DNA of 27,424 nucleotides from RGIG5327 sp045612485 (GTDB lineage: Bacteria; Verrucomicrobiota; Lentisphaeria; Victivallales; UBA1829): contig JAZKZE010000132.1 in assembly GCA_045612485.1 (NCBI GenBank), forward strand, positions 1-27,424, given 5' to 3'. The translations under genes and the position numbers were made by a program. Under the pieces are notes generated by a model. It had not been told where the DNA came from. It did not search any database and saw only the letters and a list, made by a program, of their open reading frames with translations. Of this stretch, positions 16,099-23,506 are shown one piece after another. Every line of letters begins with the position of its first letter. Position 1 is the stretch's first letter.

Positions 16099-17037
16099 TC
16101 AGGAGTCCAGAGGAAAGGATATTTCCCCTATATCCTGATGGTCTGTAAGCAGCATCACCAGCCGGTCAAGCCCCAGTGCTGCCCCGGCGGACGGCGGAAT
16201 ACCGTAATCCATACTTTCAAGAAATGCTTCCGCAACGGGATACTCCCGCAATCCCATTTTCTTCCGGGTAAGGGAAAATGCTTCAAACCTTTCCCGCTGG
16301 ATCACAGGATCCACCAGTTCCCCGTAAGCATTGGCAAGTTCCAGCCCTCCGCCGTAGATCTCCCATCTTTCCACAAGAGTGGGATCGCTTTCCTTCGGAC
16401 GGGCAAAAGCTCCGAAACGTACCGGATAATCCAGAAGTACACATAATCTCTCCTGCGGGAGATTGGGTTCCACCTTATCCACAAGCACCATTTCAAAAAG
16501 GGAATCCTCCTCCGCACACTTATCCGCATCCGCCCCGGCAAAACGGGCGAACGCCTCCCTTACAGAAATGATCTCCGGACGGTCAAGAAGGATTTTTTTT
16601 CCGTTGAAAGTGATCTCATCCGTTCCATAAAGATCCAGAGCCGCCTGCCGGATAAAAGCAAAAGTATGATCAAGCAGTGTCATATAATCGGAATTTACCT
16701 CATAATATTCCAGCATAAAAAATTCACTTCTGTGCTTGCGTCCGTTTTCCCCTTCCCGGAAACAGGGTCCGATCTGATAGATCTTTTCCATACCGGCGGC
16801 AAGAAGCCGTTTCATCTGCAATTCCGGACTTGTCCGCAGAAAAAAATCCCCGGCACAGGGTGCTTCTATATACTCTTCCGCAGCAGGTGCAATGATCCCG
16901 CAGGGGGTATCTATTTCACAGTATCCCATTTTGTCCAGAGTCCGGCGGACGGAAGAAAAAATATCCCGGCGTTGTTTCAATGCGGGAATGATCCTTTTGA
17001 GTTTTGCCACACTTTCCGGCATATTTTTCATATTCAT
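16099..17037 (-). CDS. epmA: Elongation factor P--(R)-beta-lysine ligase EpmA (PoxA/GenX)
   Basis: A 312-residue protein related to the catalytic domain of class II lysyl-tRNA synthetase but lacking the anticodon-binding domain. Class II motif 2 is visible around IGPCFREGENGRKHRSEFFMLEYY and motif 3 in AGAALGLDRLVMLL; FLRTSPELQMKRLL is typical of the EpmA/LysRS core. The length fits EpmA (about 325 residues in E. coli). EpmA attaches beta-lysine to a lysine of EF-P. Its position directly downstream of efp strongly supports this role. GGAG stands six bases before ATG 17037; an out-of-frame ATG lies between the two. The partner aminomutase EpmB is not in the window. Confidence 0.95.
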   Translation of the reverse strand: MNMKNMPESVAKLKRIIPALKQRRDIFSSVRRTLDKMGYCEIDTPCGIIAPAAEEYIEAPCAGDFFLRTSPELQMKRLLAAGMEKIYQIGPCFREGENGRKHRSEFFMLEYYEVNSDYMTLLDHTFAFIRQAALDLYGTDEITFNGKKILLDRPEIISVREAFARFAGADADKCAEEDSLFEMVLVDKVEPNLPQERLCVLLDYPVRFGAFARPKESDPTLVERWEIYGGGLELANAYGELVDPVIQRERFEAFSLTRKKMGLREYPVAEAFLESMDYGIPPSAGAALGLDRLVMLLTDHQDIGEISFPLDS

Positions 17038-17060
17038 GCATTTCTCCAGAGATTTAAAAT

Positions 17061-17100
17061 GAAAAACAGGAAAGATCCTGTGAAAAGGATTCTTCCCTGT
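17061..17100 (-). terminator. Terminator-like hairpin between efp and epmA
   Basis: On the minus strand, arms ACAGGGAAGAATCCT and AGGATCTTTCCTGT pair with one bulge and one wobble around a six-base loop, followed by TTTTTC. It lies after the efp stop but before epmA, for which no separate promoter is seen. Partial readthrough would make far more EF-P than modifying enzyme. Confidence 0.6.
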
Positions 17101-17121
17101 TCAGATATGAGAAAGCCTTTA

Positions 17122-17691
17122 TCAGCCTTTGCTTACGCGTTCCGCATAGAGACCGGTACGGGTATCCACTTTCACAAGGTCGCCCTGATTGATGAAGAGG
17201 GGAACCATAAGTTCATAACCATTGTCCAGTTTGGCGGGTTTCTGCACGTTGGTGCTGGCGGTGTCGCCTCTGGCACCGGGTTCAGTTTCCGCGATGGTAC
17301 GGGTAATGAAGGTGGGAAGGGAAATATCGATGGGTTTGCCATTGAAGAACAGAATATTGCAGGTCATATCGTCGATGAGGAAGTAAGTTTTCTGACCGAG
17401 CTGCTCGGCAGAGATCTGAACTTCTTCAAAGGTTTCAGCATCGCTGAACACATAGTTTTCGCCGTCATTGTAGGAATAGAACATTTCTTTTTCTTCAACA
17501 TCGGGCACATCCACTTTATCCACAGGACGGAAGGTACGGTCCATGGAACTGCCGGTGATCATATTTTTCAGTCTGCAACGGTAGAGGGCGGTACCTTTAC
17601 CGGGTTTGCAGAATTCAAAGTCTGTGATCACATAGGGATCACCGTCGATCTGGATCTTCAATCCTTTTTTCAAATCAGCTGCAGAATACAT
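17122..17691 (-). CDS. efp: Elongation factor P
   Basis: A 189-residue EF-P of standard length, with the N-terminal KOW-like domain, the central OB domain and the C-terminal OB domain (ending near DTRTGLYAERV). EF-P relieves ribosome stalling at polyproline stretches. The domain I loop reads KPGKGTALYRCRL, with Lys32 at the position that is beta-lysylated in EpmA-dependent EF-Ps, which agrees with epmA next door. The ATG at 17691 begins MYSAADLKKGLKI, the normal EF-P start, with GGAG upstream. The gene is divergent from the GntR-type regulator. Confidence 0.97.
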   Translation of the reverse strand: MYSAADLKKGLKIQIDGDPYVITDFEFCKPGKGTALYRCRLKNMITGSSMDRTFRPVDKVDVPDVEEKEMFYSYNDGENYVFSDAETFEEVQISAEQLGQKTYFLIDDMTCNILFFNGKPIDISLPTFITRTIAETEPGARGDTASTNVQKPAKLDNGYELMVPLFINQGDLVKVDTRTGLYAERVSKG

Positions 17692-17748
17692 AGTTTCTCC
17701 ATTATTTGTTTTGATTTTCTGTTATGGTTTGCAAAATAATAACGTACT

Positions 17749-17776
17749 AATATACACCATTTTTCCTGAAATGCAA
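17749..17776 (-). promoter_or_regulatory. Candidate efp promoter
   Basis: On the minus strand TTGCAT (17771-17776) is followed after 16 bases by TATATT (17749-17754), about 60 bases before the efp ATG. It is the best pair in the divergent region. Confidence 0.5.
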
Positions 17777-17869
17777 GCTGTGGAAGTATTGTTTAGAGAA
17801 AGGAATGGGGGGAATTGCTGTTTTTATCCGCTGTTCTGCAAAAAAAGTAAAAAAAATTCATATTGTATC

Positions 17870-17898
17870 TTGTTTTTATTACAAACAACTCAAATAAT
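17870..17898 (+). promoter_or_regulatory. Weak candidate promoter for the carbohydrate operon
   Basis: TTGTTT (17870-17875) is followed after 17 bases by AATAAT (17893-17898), about 50 bases before the regulator ATG. The -35 is poor. Nearby, TTTGA and TCAAA around five T bases (about 17909-17923) form a small palindrome that could be an autoregulatory site. The region is very AT-rich, so chance matches are expected. Confidence 0.25.
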
Positions 17899-17947
17899 AA
17901 TTGTACACTTTGATTTTTTCAAATTTATATTTAAAGGGTAAAGCAAT

Positions 17948-19048
17948 ATGCCGTTGCCATCAAGACAGAAAGAGCTGTACGAAAAAGTCAGGCAGGATCT
18001 CCGGGAAAAATTTTCTCCCGGTATGACACTGCCCACAGAGCCGGCTTACGCCTGTATGCTGGGGTGCGGGAGAACGACTTTGCGTAAAGTTCTCACCCGT
18101 CTTCAGGAGGAAAATCTTATACGGCGAACGCACAGAGGCACTTTTGTCCTTGATCCGTCCGCCCCGGTTCCCCCGGAAATACCCGGAACAGGCAAAAGAG
18201 AAGAGGAGCGTCCTCTTTTCATGCTGATCCCCTGCACACAATACACGGAAAAAGTGGATGATTTTTCTTTAAGGATCCATCATCTGGTAATGGCAGGAGC
18301 CATGCGGGAAGCCATAAACGGCGGAAGCCGTCTTGTGACACTTCCTGTTTCAGAAAGTAATAAAAGCAACGGCATCGAATGTATTGATTTTGCCCTGCCC
18401 CAGTTGAAAAGTCTCCGCAAAGGAGATAAAGTTATCTTTTTCGGCAGATGGTTCCGGAGGATCCTCCCGGTCCTTGCGGAAAAAGGGTGCCGTGTTGCCT
18501 ATATTTCCCAGATGCCTTACCCTTTTGAAGAACGTATCAAGGGACTGGATACGGCTGCTGCATTCACAGGATACAGTACATCCGCCTTTATTGCCGCAGG
18601 ATTGGAAGAGTTGAAAAAAAGAGGCAGAAAAAGTGTTCAGTGCGTCTATTTTTCTCTGGATGAAGAGGAACATAACGGCGTGGAAAAAGCATTTTTCTCT
18701 TTTCTTGCTGCCAACGGTATGCAGGGAAAATTCCATGCACTGCCGTTCCATATTTCCCCGGTGGATAAAAATGCGTTTTTCCGCCGGCTTTTTGCGGAGC
18801 AGGGAAACAGCATGGACAGCTTCATTCTCTGTCCCCATCTGCGTACAGTCTCCCCTCTTGAAACTCTGCCTTTGAATCTGAAACATATCCTGACTGTATG
18901 TAAAAAAAATGCGCCCCGGCAGAAGGATAACAATACTCTTATCACCATTTATGACGATCTTGAAAAAAATGTAAGATCTCTGGCAAAAGTTCTTTTAAGC
19001 GGAAAACATGTACCTGCACAACCATACCCCTATGAAACAGAGGAGTGA
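17948..19048 (+). CDS. GntR-type transcriptional regulator with periplasmic-binding-protein-like sensor domain
   Basis: A 366-residue regulator. Residues 1-70 form a GntR winged helix-turn-helix, with LPTEPAYACMLGCGRTTLRK and LTRLQEENLIRRTHRGTFVL giving the recognition helix and wing. After a Pro-rich linker, residues 88-366 look like a LacI/periplasmic-binding-protein sugar-sensing domain (PLFMLIPC start, then VIFFGRWFRRILPVLAEKGCRVAYISQMPYPF). This AraR-like architecture binds DNA as a dimer and releases it, or changes affinity, on binding a sugar. It is the first gene of the plus-strand operon and lies four bases before the flavoprotein gene, so it probably controls its own operon. The ribosome binding site is weak (AAAGGG). 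Ligand unknown. Confidence 0.88.
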   Translation: MPLPSRQKELYEKVRQDLREKFSPGMTLPTEPAYACMLGCGRTTLRKVLTRLQEENLIRRTHRGTFVLDPSAPVPPEIPGTGKREEERPLFMLIPCTQYTEKVDDFSLRIHHLVMAGAMREAINGGSRLVTLPVSESNKSNGIECIDFALPQLKSLRKGDKVIFFGRWFRRILPVLAEKGCRVAYISQMPYPFEERIKGLDTAAAFTGYSTSAFIAAGLEELKKRGRKSVQCVYFSLDEEEHNGVEKAFFSFLAANGMQGKFHALPFHISPVDKNAFFRRLFAEQGNSMDSFILCPHLRTVSPLETLPLNLKHILTVCKKNAPRQKDNNTLITIYDDLEKNVRSLAKVLLSGKHVPAQPYPYETEE

Positions 19049-19052
19049 TATA

Positions 19053-20378
19053 ATGAAATTGGATGCATACCCTTTTGACATGGAAAAGATCCCGGTCTTT
19101 GCGGAAACGGATATTCTGGTCGCAGGCGGCGGTCCCGGAGGACTGGGAGCGGCGGTGACAGCGGGAAGAATGGGAGCAAATGTCCTTCTGGTGGAACGGG
19201 AGGCAGGTCCGGGGGGAATGTCTGTTTACGGGGAAGTATCCCCCATGATGGGCAATCACCATGGGGGAGTACCCATGGACAGACCCGTTTTCATGGACTG
19301 GATGAAAAATATGTGGAAATACCGCACAAAAGAGATGCATGCAAAATGTAAAGAAAAAGAGGAGTTCAATATTGCCATAGATCCGCCCCAGAGGATCATT
19401 TCCAAAGAGATGAGTCTTCTTGCCATGGAAGAACTTCTGCTTGAAGCAAATGTGAAACTGCTTTACCATCATACCCTTGCGGGAGCAGAAATGAAAGATG
19501 GCAAAATCATTTCTGCCGTCTTTCATTCCAAAAGCGGTTTCTGCCGGATCAAAGCAAAGCATTTTATCGACTGTACCGGAGACGGCGACCTTGCCGCTTT
19601 TGCCGGTTGTGAATTTGAAGAAGGCAATGAAAATGGGTATTGTCAGCCCATGACATTATGTTTCAAACTGGGAGCCGTGGATCTTGACAGGATCCCCTCA
19701 AAAGAGGAGATCAATTGTCTGTACGATCAGGCAAAAGAAGAAGGTCTTATCCATTGTCCCCGGGAAAATGTGCTTTTCTTCAATGCCCTTCCGGAAAGGA
19801 CTCTGCACTTCAATACAACAAGGATCATCCATAAAAGCGGGGTAAAGGGAAAAGATCTTTCCGATGCGGAGATCGAAGGCAGAAGGCAGATGCGGGAGAT
19901 CTATGAATTTTTCAAAAACAGTGTACCGGGATTTGAAAATTGTTACATCTCCAGTATTGCGGCAAAAACCGGGGTACGGGAATCCAGAAGGATCATTGGA
20001 AAAGTCTATCAGACAAGTGAGGATTTCTTCCATCAGAACCACTATCCCGACGGGATCGCCCGGATGCGTTATATGCTGGACATCCATAATCCGGACGGCT
20101 CCGGCACATTGACCAATGTCATGCCGCAGGAAACATGGTATGAGATCCGGTACGGGGCGTTGCTGCCGGAAGGGTGTAGAAATCTCATTATGGGCTGCCG
20201 TGCAATAAGCTGTGATCACGCCCTTTTCAGCAGTGTGAGAGTCATGCCGCAAATATGTTCTCTTGGTCAGGCGGCAGGCATGGCATCCTCCATGGCATTG
20301 AAAAAAGGTGTGGAAATGCAGGCTCTTTCCGGCATTGAAGTAAGGGAAGAATTAAAAAAATTCGGTGCATTTTTATAA
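19053..20378 (+). CDS. FAD-dependent oxidoreductase (PF12831-like)
   Basis: A 441-residue flavoprotein. The FAD-binding Rossmann motif is ILVAGGGPGGLGAAVTAGR (glycines at 25-30) with Glu48 in LLVERE to bind the ribose; GPGGMSVYGEVSPMMG follows. FIDCTGDGDLAAFAGCEFEEG is the second FAD-contacting motif typical of this group, and YGALLPEGCRNLIMGCRAIS near the C-terminus completes the pattern. These enzymes are common in polysaccharide-use loci but their substrates are mostly unknown. There is no signal peptide, so it acts in the cytoplasm. The start was set at ATG 19053, not the longer frame that overlaps the regulator, because GAGGAG lies eight bases upstream. It precedes the GH89-like gene by 13 bases. 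Confidence 0.9.
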   Translation: MKLDAYPFDMEKIPVFAETDILVAGGGPGGLGAAVTAGRMGANVLLVEREAGPGGMSVYGEVSPMMGNHHGGVPMDRPVFMDWMKNMWKYRTKEMHAKCKEKEEFNIAIDPPQRIISKEMSLLAMEELLLEANVKLLYHHTLAGAEMKDGKIISAVFHSKSGFCRIKAKHFIDCTGDGDLAAFAGCEFEEGNENGYCQPMTLCFKLGAVDLDRIPSKEEINCLYDQAKEEGLIHCPRENVLFFNALPERTLHFNTTRIIHKSGVKGKDLSDAEIEGRRQMREIYEFFKNSVPGFENCYISSIAAKTGVRESRRIIGKVYQTSEDFFHQNHYPDGIARMRYMLDIHNPDGSGTLTNVMPQETWYEIRYGALLPEGCRNLIMGCRAISCDHALFSSVRVMPQICSLGQAAGMASSMALKKGVEMQALSGIEVREELKKFGAFL

Positions 20379-20391
20379 GGAGGATGAAATA

Positions 20392-22716
20392 ATGTTGAAA
20401 ATCTGTGTAGAAAAAAAAGCCTCATTTCTTCTCCCGGCAGCTGAAACTTTTGCGGAAATGTGGCAGAAGGTGACAGGAAAAACTCTTGAGATCATTACAG
20501 AAGATGATGACAAAAGCGATCTTATTGTCATAGGCAGTGATGCAGTTTGCCTTCTTACCCATGAAAAAGTACTTTCCAAGCTTTTGCCGGAACTGAAAAC
20601 CAGAGTGGGGACAGATGATTTTGAAATTCTTTCAGCAAAAGAAAAGGGAAGAAACTTTCTTTTCCTTGCAGGCGGGAATTTAAGAGCATATTTTTATGCG
20701 GTTTACTGTTTTTTTGAAAAAGCTGCCTCCTGCCGTTATTTCTGGGATATGGATGTGATCCCGGAAAAAGAGGATATAAGCATAGAAAACTTTTCTTTTT
20801 ATGAAAGTCCCCGTTTTTCCTACAGGGGGTTACGGTATTTTGCCCACCGGGGACTGCACAGATTCCAGGCGGAACACTGGGAATGGGAGGACTGGAAAAA
20901 AGAAATCGACTTTCTTCTGAAAAAAAGATTCAATCTTTTTATGCTGCGGATCGGTCTTGACGATCTTTTCCAGAAAGCCTTTCCCCAATGGGTTCCTTAC
21001 AGAGATGATTTTATTTTTGAAGGGGGAAAGGAAAGAAGTTATGATGACCACACGCTTTTCATGCCTTTACAGGAACGGGCGGCATTACGTAAAAAGATCC
21101 TTTCCTACGCTTTTGAACGGGGCTTGATCCATCCGGAAGATATCGGAACCATGACCCACTGGTACAGCCGTACCCCCATGGATTTCATCCAGAATGCAAA
21201 ACCGGAATATCTGCCAAGAGCCTCCGGGGATTATTACAGTGATCCCACAGGTCAGGTATGGGATATAAGGAAGGAAAAGGAACTGGATCACTATTTTGCT
21301 CTTACGGAAGCCCATATAAGAGAGTATGGAAAAGCAACCGGCCCGGAACTGTTCCACACCATCGGACTGGCGGAACGGCATTGCTTTGATGATGAAGAAG
21401 CAAGCCATAAGATGAAATTATATACTTACCGGTGCTTCACGCAGAAATTACGGAAAAAATACCCCTCTGCGCCGCTGATGCTTGCCGCATGGGAGTTTCT
21501 GGACTGGAAGCCGCAGCAGGTGAAAGAACTCCTGTCCTCCCTTGATCCGGAACACACCCTTGTACTGGATTATACAGCAGACATCCAGGATGAAAACAAC
21601 TATTTTGTCACCTGGGATATTCCGGGAAAATTCCCCTATATCTTCGGGATCTTCCACTCCAATGAGAACAATTCGGAAATAAGAGGCAACTATCCTCTTA
21701 TTGAAGAACGTCTTGCTCTTGCAGCAAAAGATCCCATGTGCAAAGGGATGGTATTATGGCCGGAAACGAGTCATGCCGATACACTTATGCTGGAATATGT
21801 CGCAGCAAATTCCTGGAAACCGGAACATATTTCCATTGACAGATTCCTGGAAAAATTCTGCAAAGAAAGATATATATCTGACGGCCGGGAAACAGAAAAA
21901 AGTATGAGGGAAATATGGCAGAAATTCCTGCCTTCCGTCAAAAACCGCATCCGGTATGCCTTCGGTCATAAAAAGGGAATGGTTCCGGTTTATTACATAA
22001 GGATACTGGAGATTTGTGCATTGAAGAAACAGGGACTTTTCCGCAAGGGGGCAAATACGCTGGAAAAATTTGCCGAAGCATTGAAAGAACTTCCTGAACT
22101 CTTCCGGCTTCTTGCGTCCCTTTCAGAAAAAGAACTTTCCACTCATGTAAGAAGGGATATGCTGGATATTGCCAAAAGTGCCTTTGCCACCCTTCTGGAT
22201 TGCTTCATGGCAAAGATCTTTACTTTGCTGAAAGATTTTGAAGAGGGCAATGAAAAAGAGAAAACTGCCGTTTCCCTGCGGGAAAATCTGTTTTATTTAC
22301 AGAAATGCAATCTTCTTCTTGCGGAATGTCTTTCTTCCTCAAAGGAATTTTCTTTGTATGACTCCCTTCTGAAAATGACTGCAAAAGAGGGCAGAAACAA
22401 AGATTTTGAATACACCTTGAAAGGCAATGCGGAAAATTCCTACAGCAGATCCTATATTCCGGAGATCCTCCGCTATTGCGTGGCACCGGAACTGGAACTT
22501 TTTGCAGAACATATCGAGCAGGGAATCGCGGATAATATTTCCGAATGGGAATTTCCCCCGGAATTCAGAAATAAACGGGAGAAAGTAAAAGACCGTTTCT
22601 ATGAAAAACCGCTGAGAGAGATGGCTCCGGATCAGGAGAAAGCGGAAAGAGAGCTTTCCGGCAATCTCCGGGAAGCGGCATATATTGCTGAAAAACTTTG
22701 TACAATAATAAAATAA
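20392..22716 (+). CDS. GH89-like alpha-N-acetylglucosaminidase family protein (cytoplasmic)
   Basis: A 774-residue protein resembling NAGLU/GH89. An N-terminal alpha/beta domain covers about 1-130 (ending CRYFWDMDVIPE). The TIM-barrel domain begins SYRGLRYFAHRGLHRFQ and EWEDWKKEIDFLLKKRFNLF, equivalent to the NAGLU segment with a Trp-Asp/Glu-Trp and EIDWMAL. A mostly helical C-terminal domain (about 490-774) follows. Glu328 (GLAERHCF) and Glu458 (LWPETSH) match the two catalytic glutamates of the family; their 130-residue spacing equals that of Glu316 and Glu446 in human NAGLU as I recall them. The enzyme would remove terminal alpha-linked GlcNAc, though identity is low enough for another substrate. 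No signal peptide is seen. ATG 20392 has GGAGG eight bases before it. Confidence 0.82.
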   Translation: MLKICVEKKASFLLPAAETFAEMWQKVTGKTLEIITEDDDKSDLIVIGSDAVCLLTHEKVLSKLLPELKTRVGTDDFEILSAKEKGRNFLFLAGGNLRAYFYAVYCFFEKAASCRYFWDMDVIPEKEDISIENFSFYESPRFSYRGLRYFAHRGLHRFQAEHWEWEDWKKEIDFLLKKRFNLFMLRIGLDDLFQKAFPQWVPYRDDFIFEGGKERSYDDHTLFMPLQERAALRKKILSYAFERGLIHPEDIGTMTHWYSRTPMDFIQNAKPEYLPRASGDYYSDPTGQVWDIRKEKELDHYFALTEAHIREYGKATGPELFHTIGLAERHCFDDEEASHKMKLYTYRCFTQKLRKKYPSAPLMLAAWEFLDWKPQQVKELLSSLDPEHTLVLDYTADIQDENNYFVTWDIPGKFPYIFGIFHSNENNSEIRGNYPLIEERLALAAKDPMCKGMVLWPETSHADTLMLEYVAANSWKPEHISIDRFLEKFCKERYISDGRETEKSMREIWQKFLPSVKNRIRYAFGHKKGMVPVYYIRILEICALKKQGLFRKGANTLEKFAEALKELPELFRLLASLSEKELSTHVRRDMLDIAKSAFATLLDCFMAKIFTLLKDFEEGNEKEKTAVSLRENLFYLQKCNLLLAECLSSSKEFSLYDSLLKMTAKEGRNKDFEYTLKGNAENSYSRSYIPEILRYCVAPELELFAEHIEQGIADNISEWEFPPEFRNKREKVKDRFYEKPLREMAPDQEKAERELSGNLREAAYIAEKLCTIIK

Positions 22717-22737
22717 GATAAAAAAAGGAGATGTATC

Positions 22738-23478
22738 ATGAAAAAACGTTTTACTCTCATTGAGCTGCTTGTCGTCATTGCCATCATCGCCATTCTTGCC
22801 GGGATGCTGCTTCCGGCATTGAACAAAGCCCGTCAGAGAGCATTCAGCATCAACTGCGTGAACAATCTCAAACAGATCGGAATCGGCATGAGCAATTACA
22901 TCAACGACAGCAAAGAGTTTTTCCCCACCTGGAAGCACAACAACAATAGTATGATGACTGCAAACGACCGGAATCAGAAATGGGACAAACTTCTCACCTG
23001 TATGAAACTTGTCAACGGCAAAAATTTCAAGGATGCCGCAATGAAAACGGAAACCTCCAGCCAGATCAGGGAAGAATCCCTGCTTGACGGGACCAAACTT
23101 CTTGTCCCCACCCGGGGAGCCTACGGATACAACTATATGAATATCGGTTCAAGCAGAACCATCAATACTGCCGAATCCAACCGGTCTGCCAGACTTGCTG
23201 AAATAAAAAAATTCAGCATCTGTTATGTTATAGGCGATACATTCAACTTTGATGCCGGAACAGGGTATTATGATATGTACCACTTTTATGATAAAACCGT
23301 AGGCTACCGTCCGGATGCCCGTCACTATGGAATGGTGAATATGCTTTTTGCCGATATGCATGTTAGCTCCCTCAAAGCCAATCCTGTCAATCCCTACCAT
23401 CAGCTGAAAGAAAATAAACCCGGTGTCAGACTCAGAAGCTGCTGGACCGGCGGAAGATTCGGTACAGAAGAAGACTGA
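22738..23478 (+). CDS. Pseudopilin with type II secretion/type IV pilin-like N-terminus (DUF1559-like)
   Basis: A 246-residue protein with a class III prepilin signal: a short basic leader MKKR, then FTLIELLVVIAIIAILAGML with the conserved Glu at position +5 of the mature form if cut after Arg4. The residue before the cut is Arg, where classical prepilins have Gly. The C-terminal region carries the H-X9-DG-type motif as RHYGMVNMLFADMHVSSL (His196, Asp206), with Met207 in place of Gly. Such proteins are common in Lentisphaerota and Planctomycetota and are often next to glycan-degrading enzymes; they may form part of a secretion or adhesion fibre. GGAG precedes the ATG, 21 bases after the GH89-like gene. 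Confidence 0.9.
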   Translation: MKKRFTLIELLVVIAIIAILAGMLLPALNKARQRAFSINCVNNLKQIGIGMSNYINDSKEFFPTWKHNNNSMMTANDRNQKWDKLLTCMKLVNGKNFKDAAMKTETSSQIREESLLDGTKLLVPTRGAYGYNYMNIGSSRTINTAESNRSARLAEIKKFSICYVIGDTFNFDAGTGYYDMYHFYDKTVGYRPDARHYGMVNMLFADMHVSSLKANPVNPYHQLKENKPGVRLRSCWTGGRFGTEED

Positions 23479-23506
23479 CCCCCCTCACAGAAAAGGAAAT
23501 CATAAC

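Noticed and set aside
16666..17739. Open frame of 357 codons on the plus strand
   Set aside because: Antisense to both efp and epmA, which are unmistakable.
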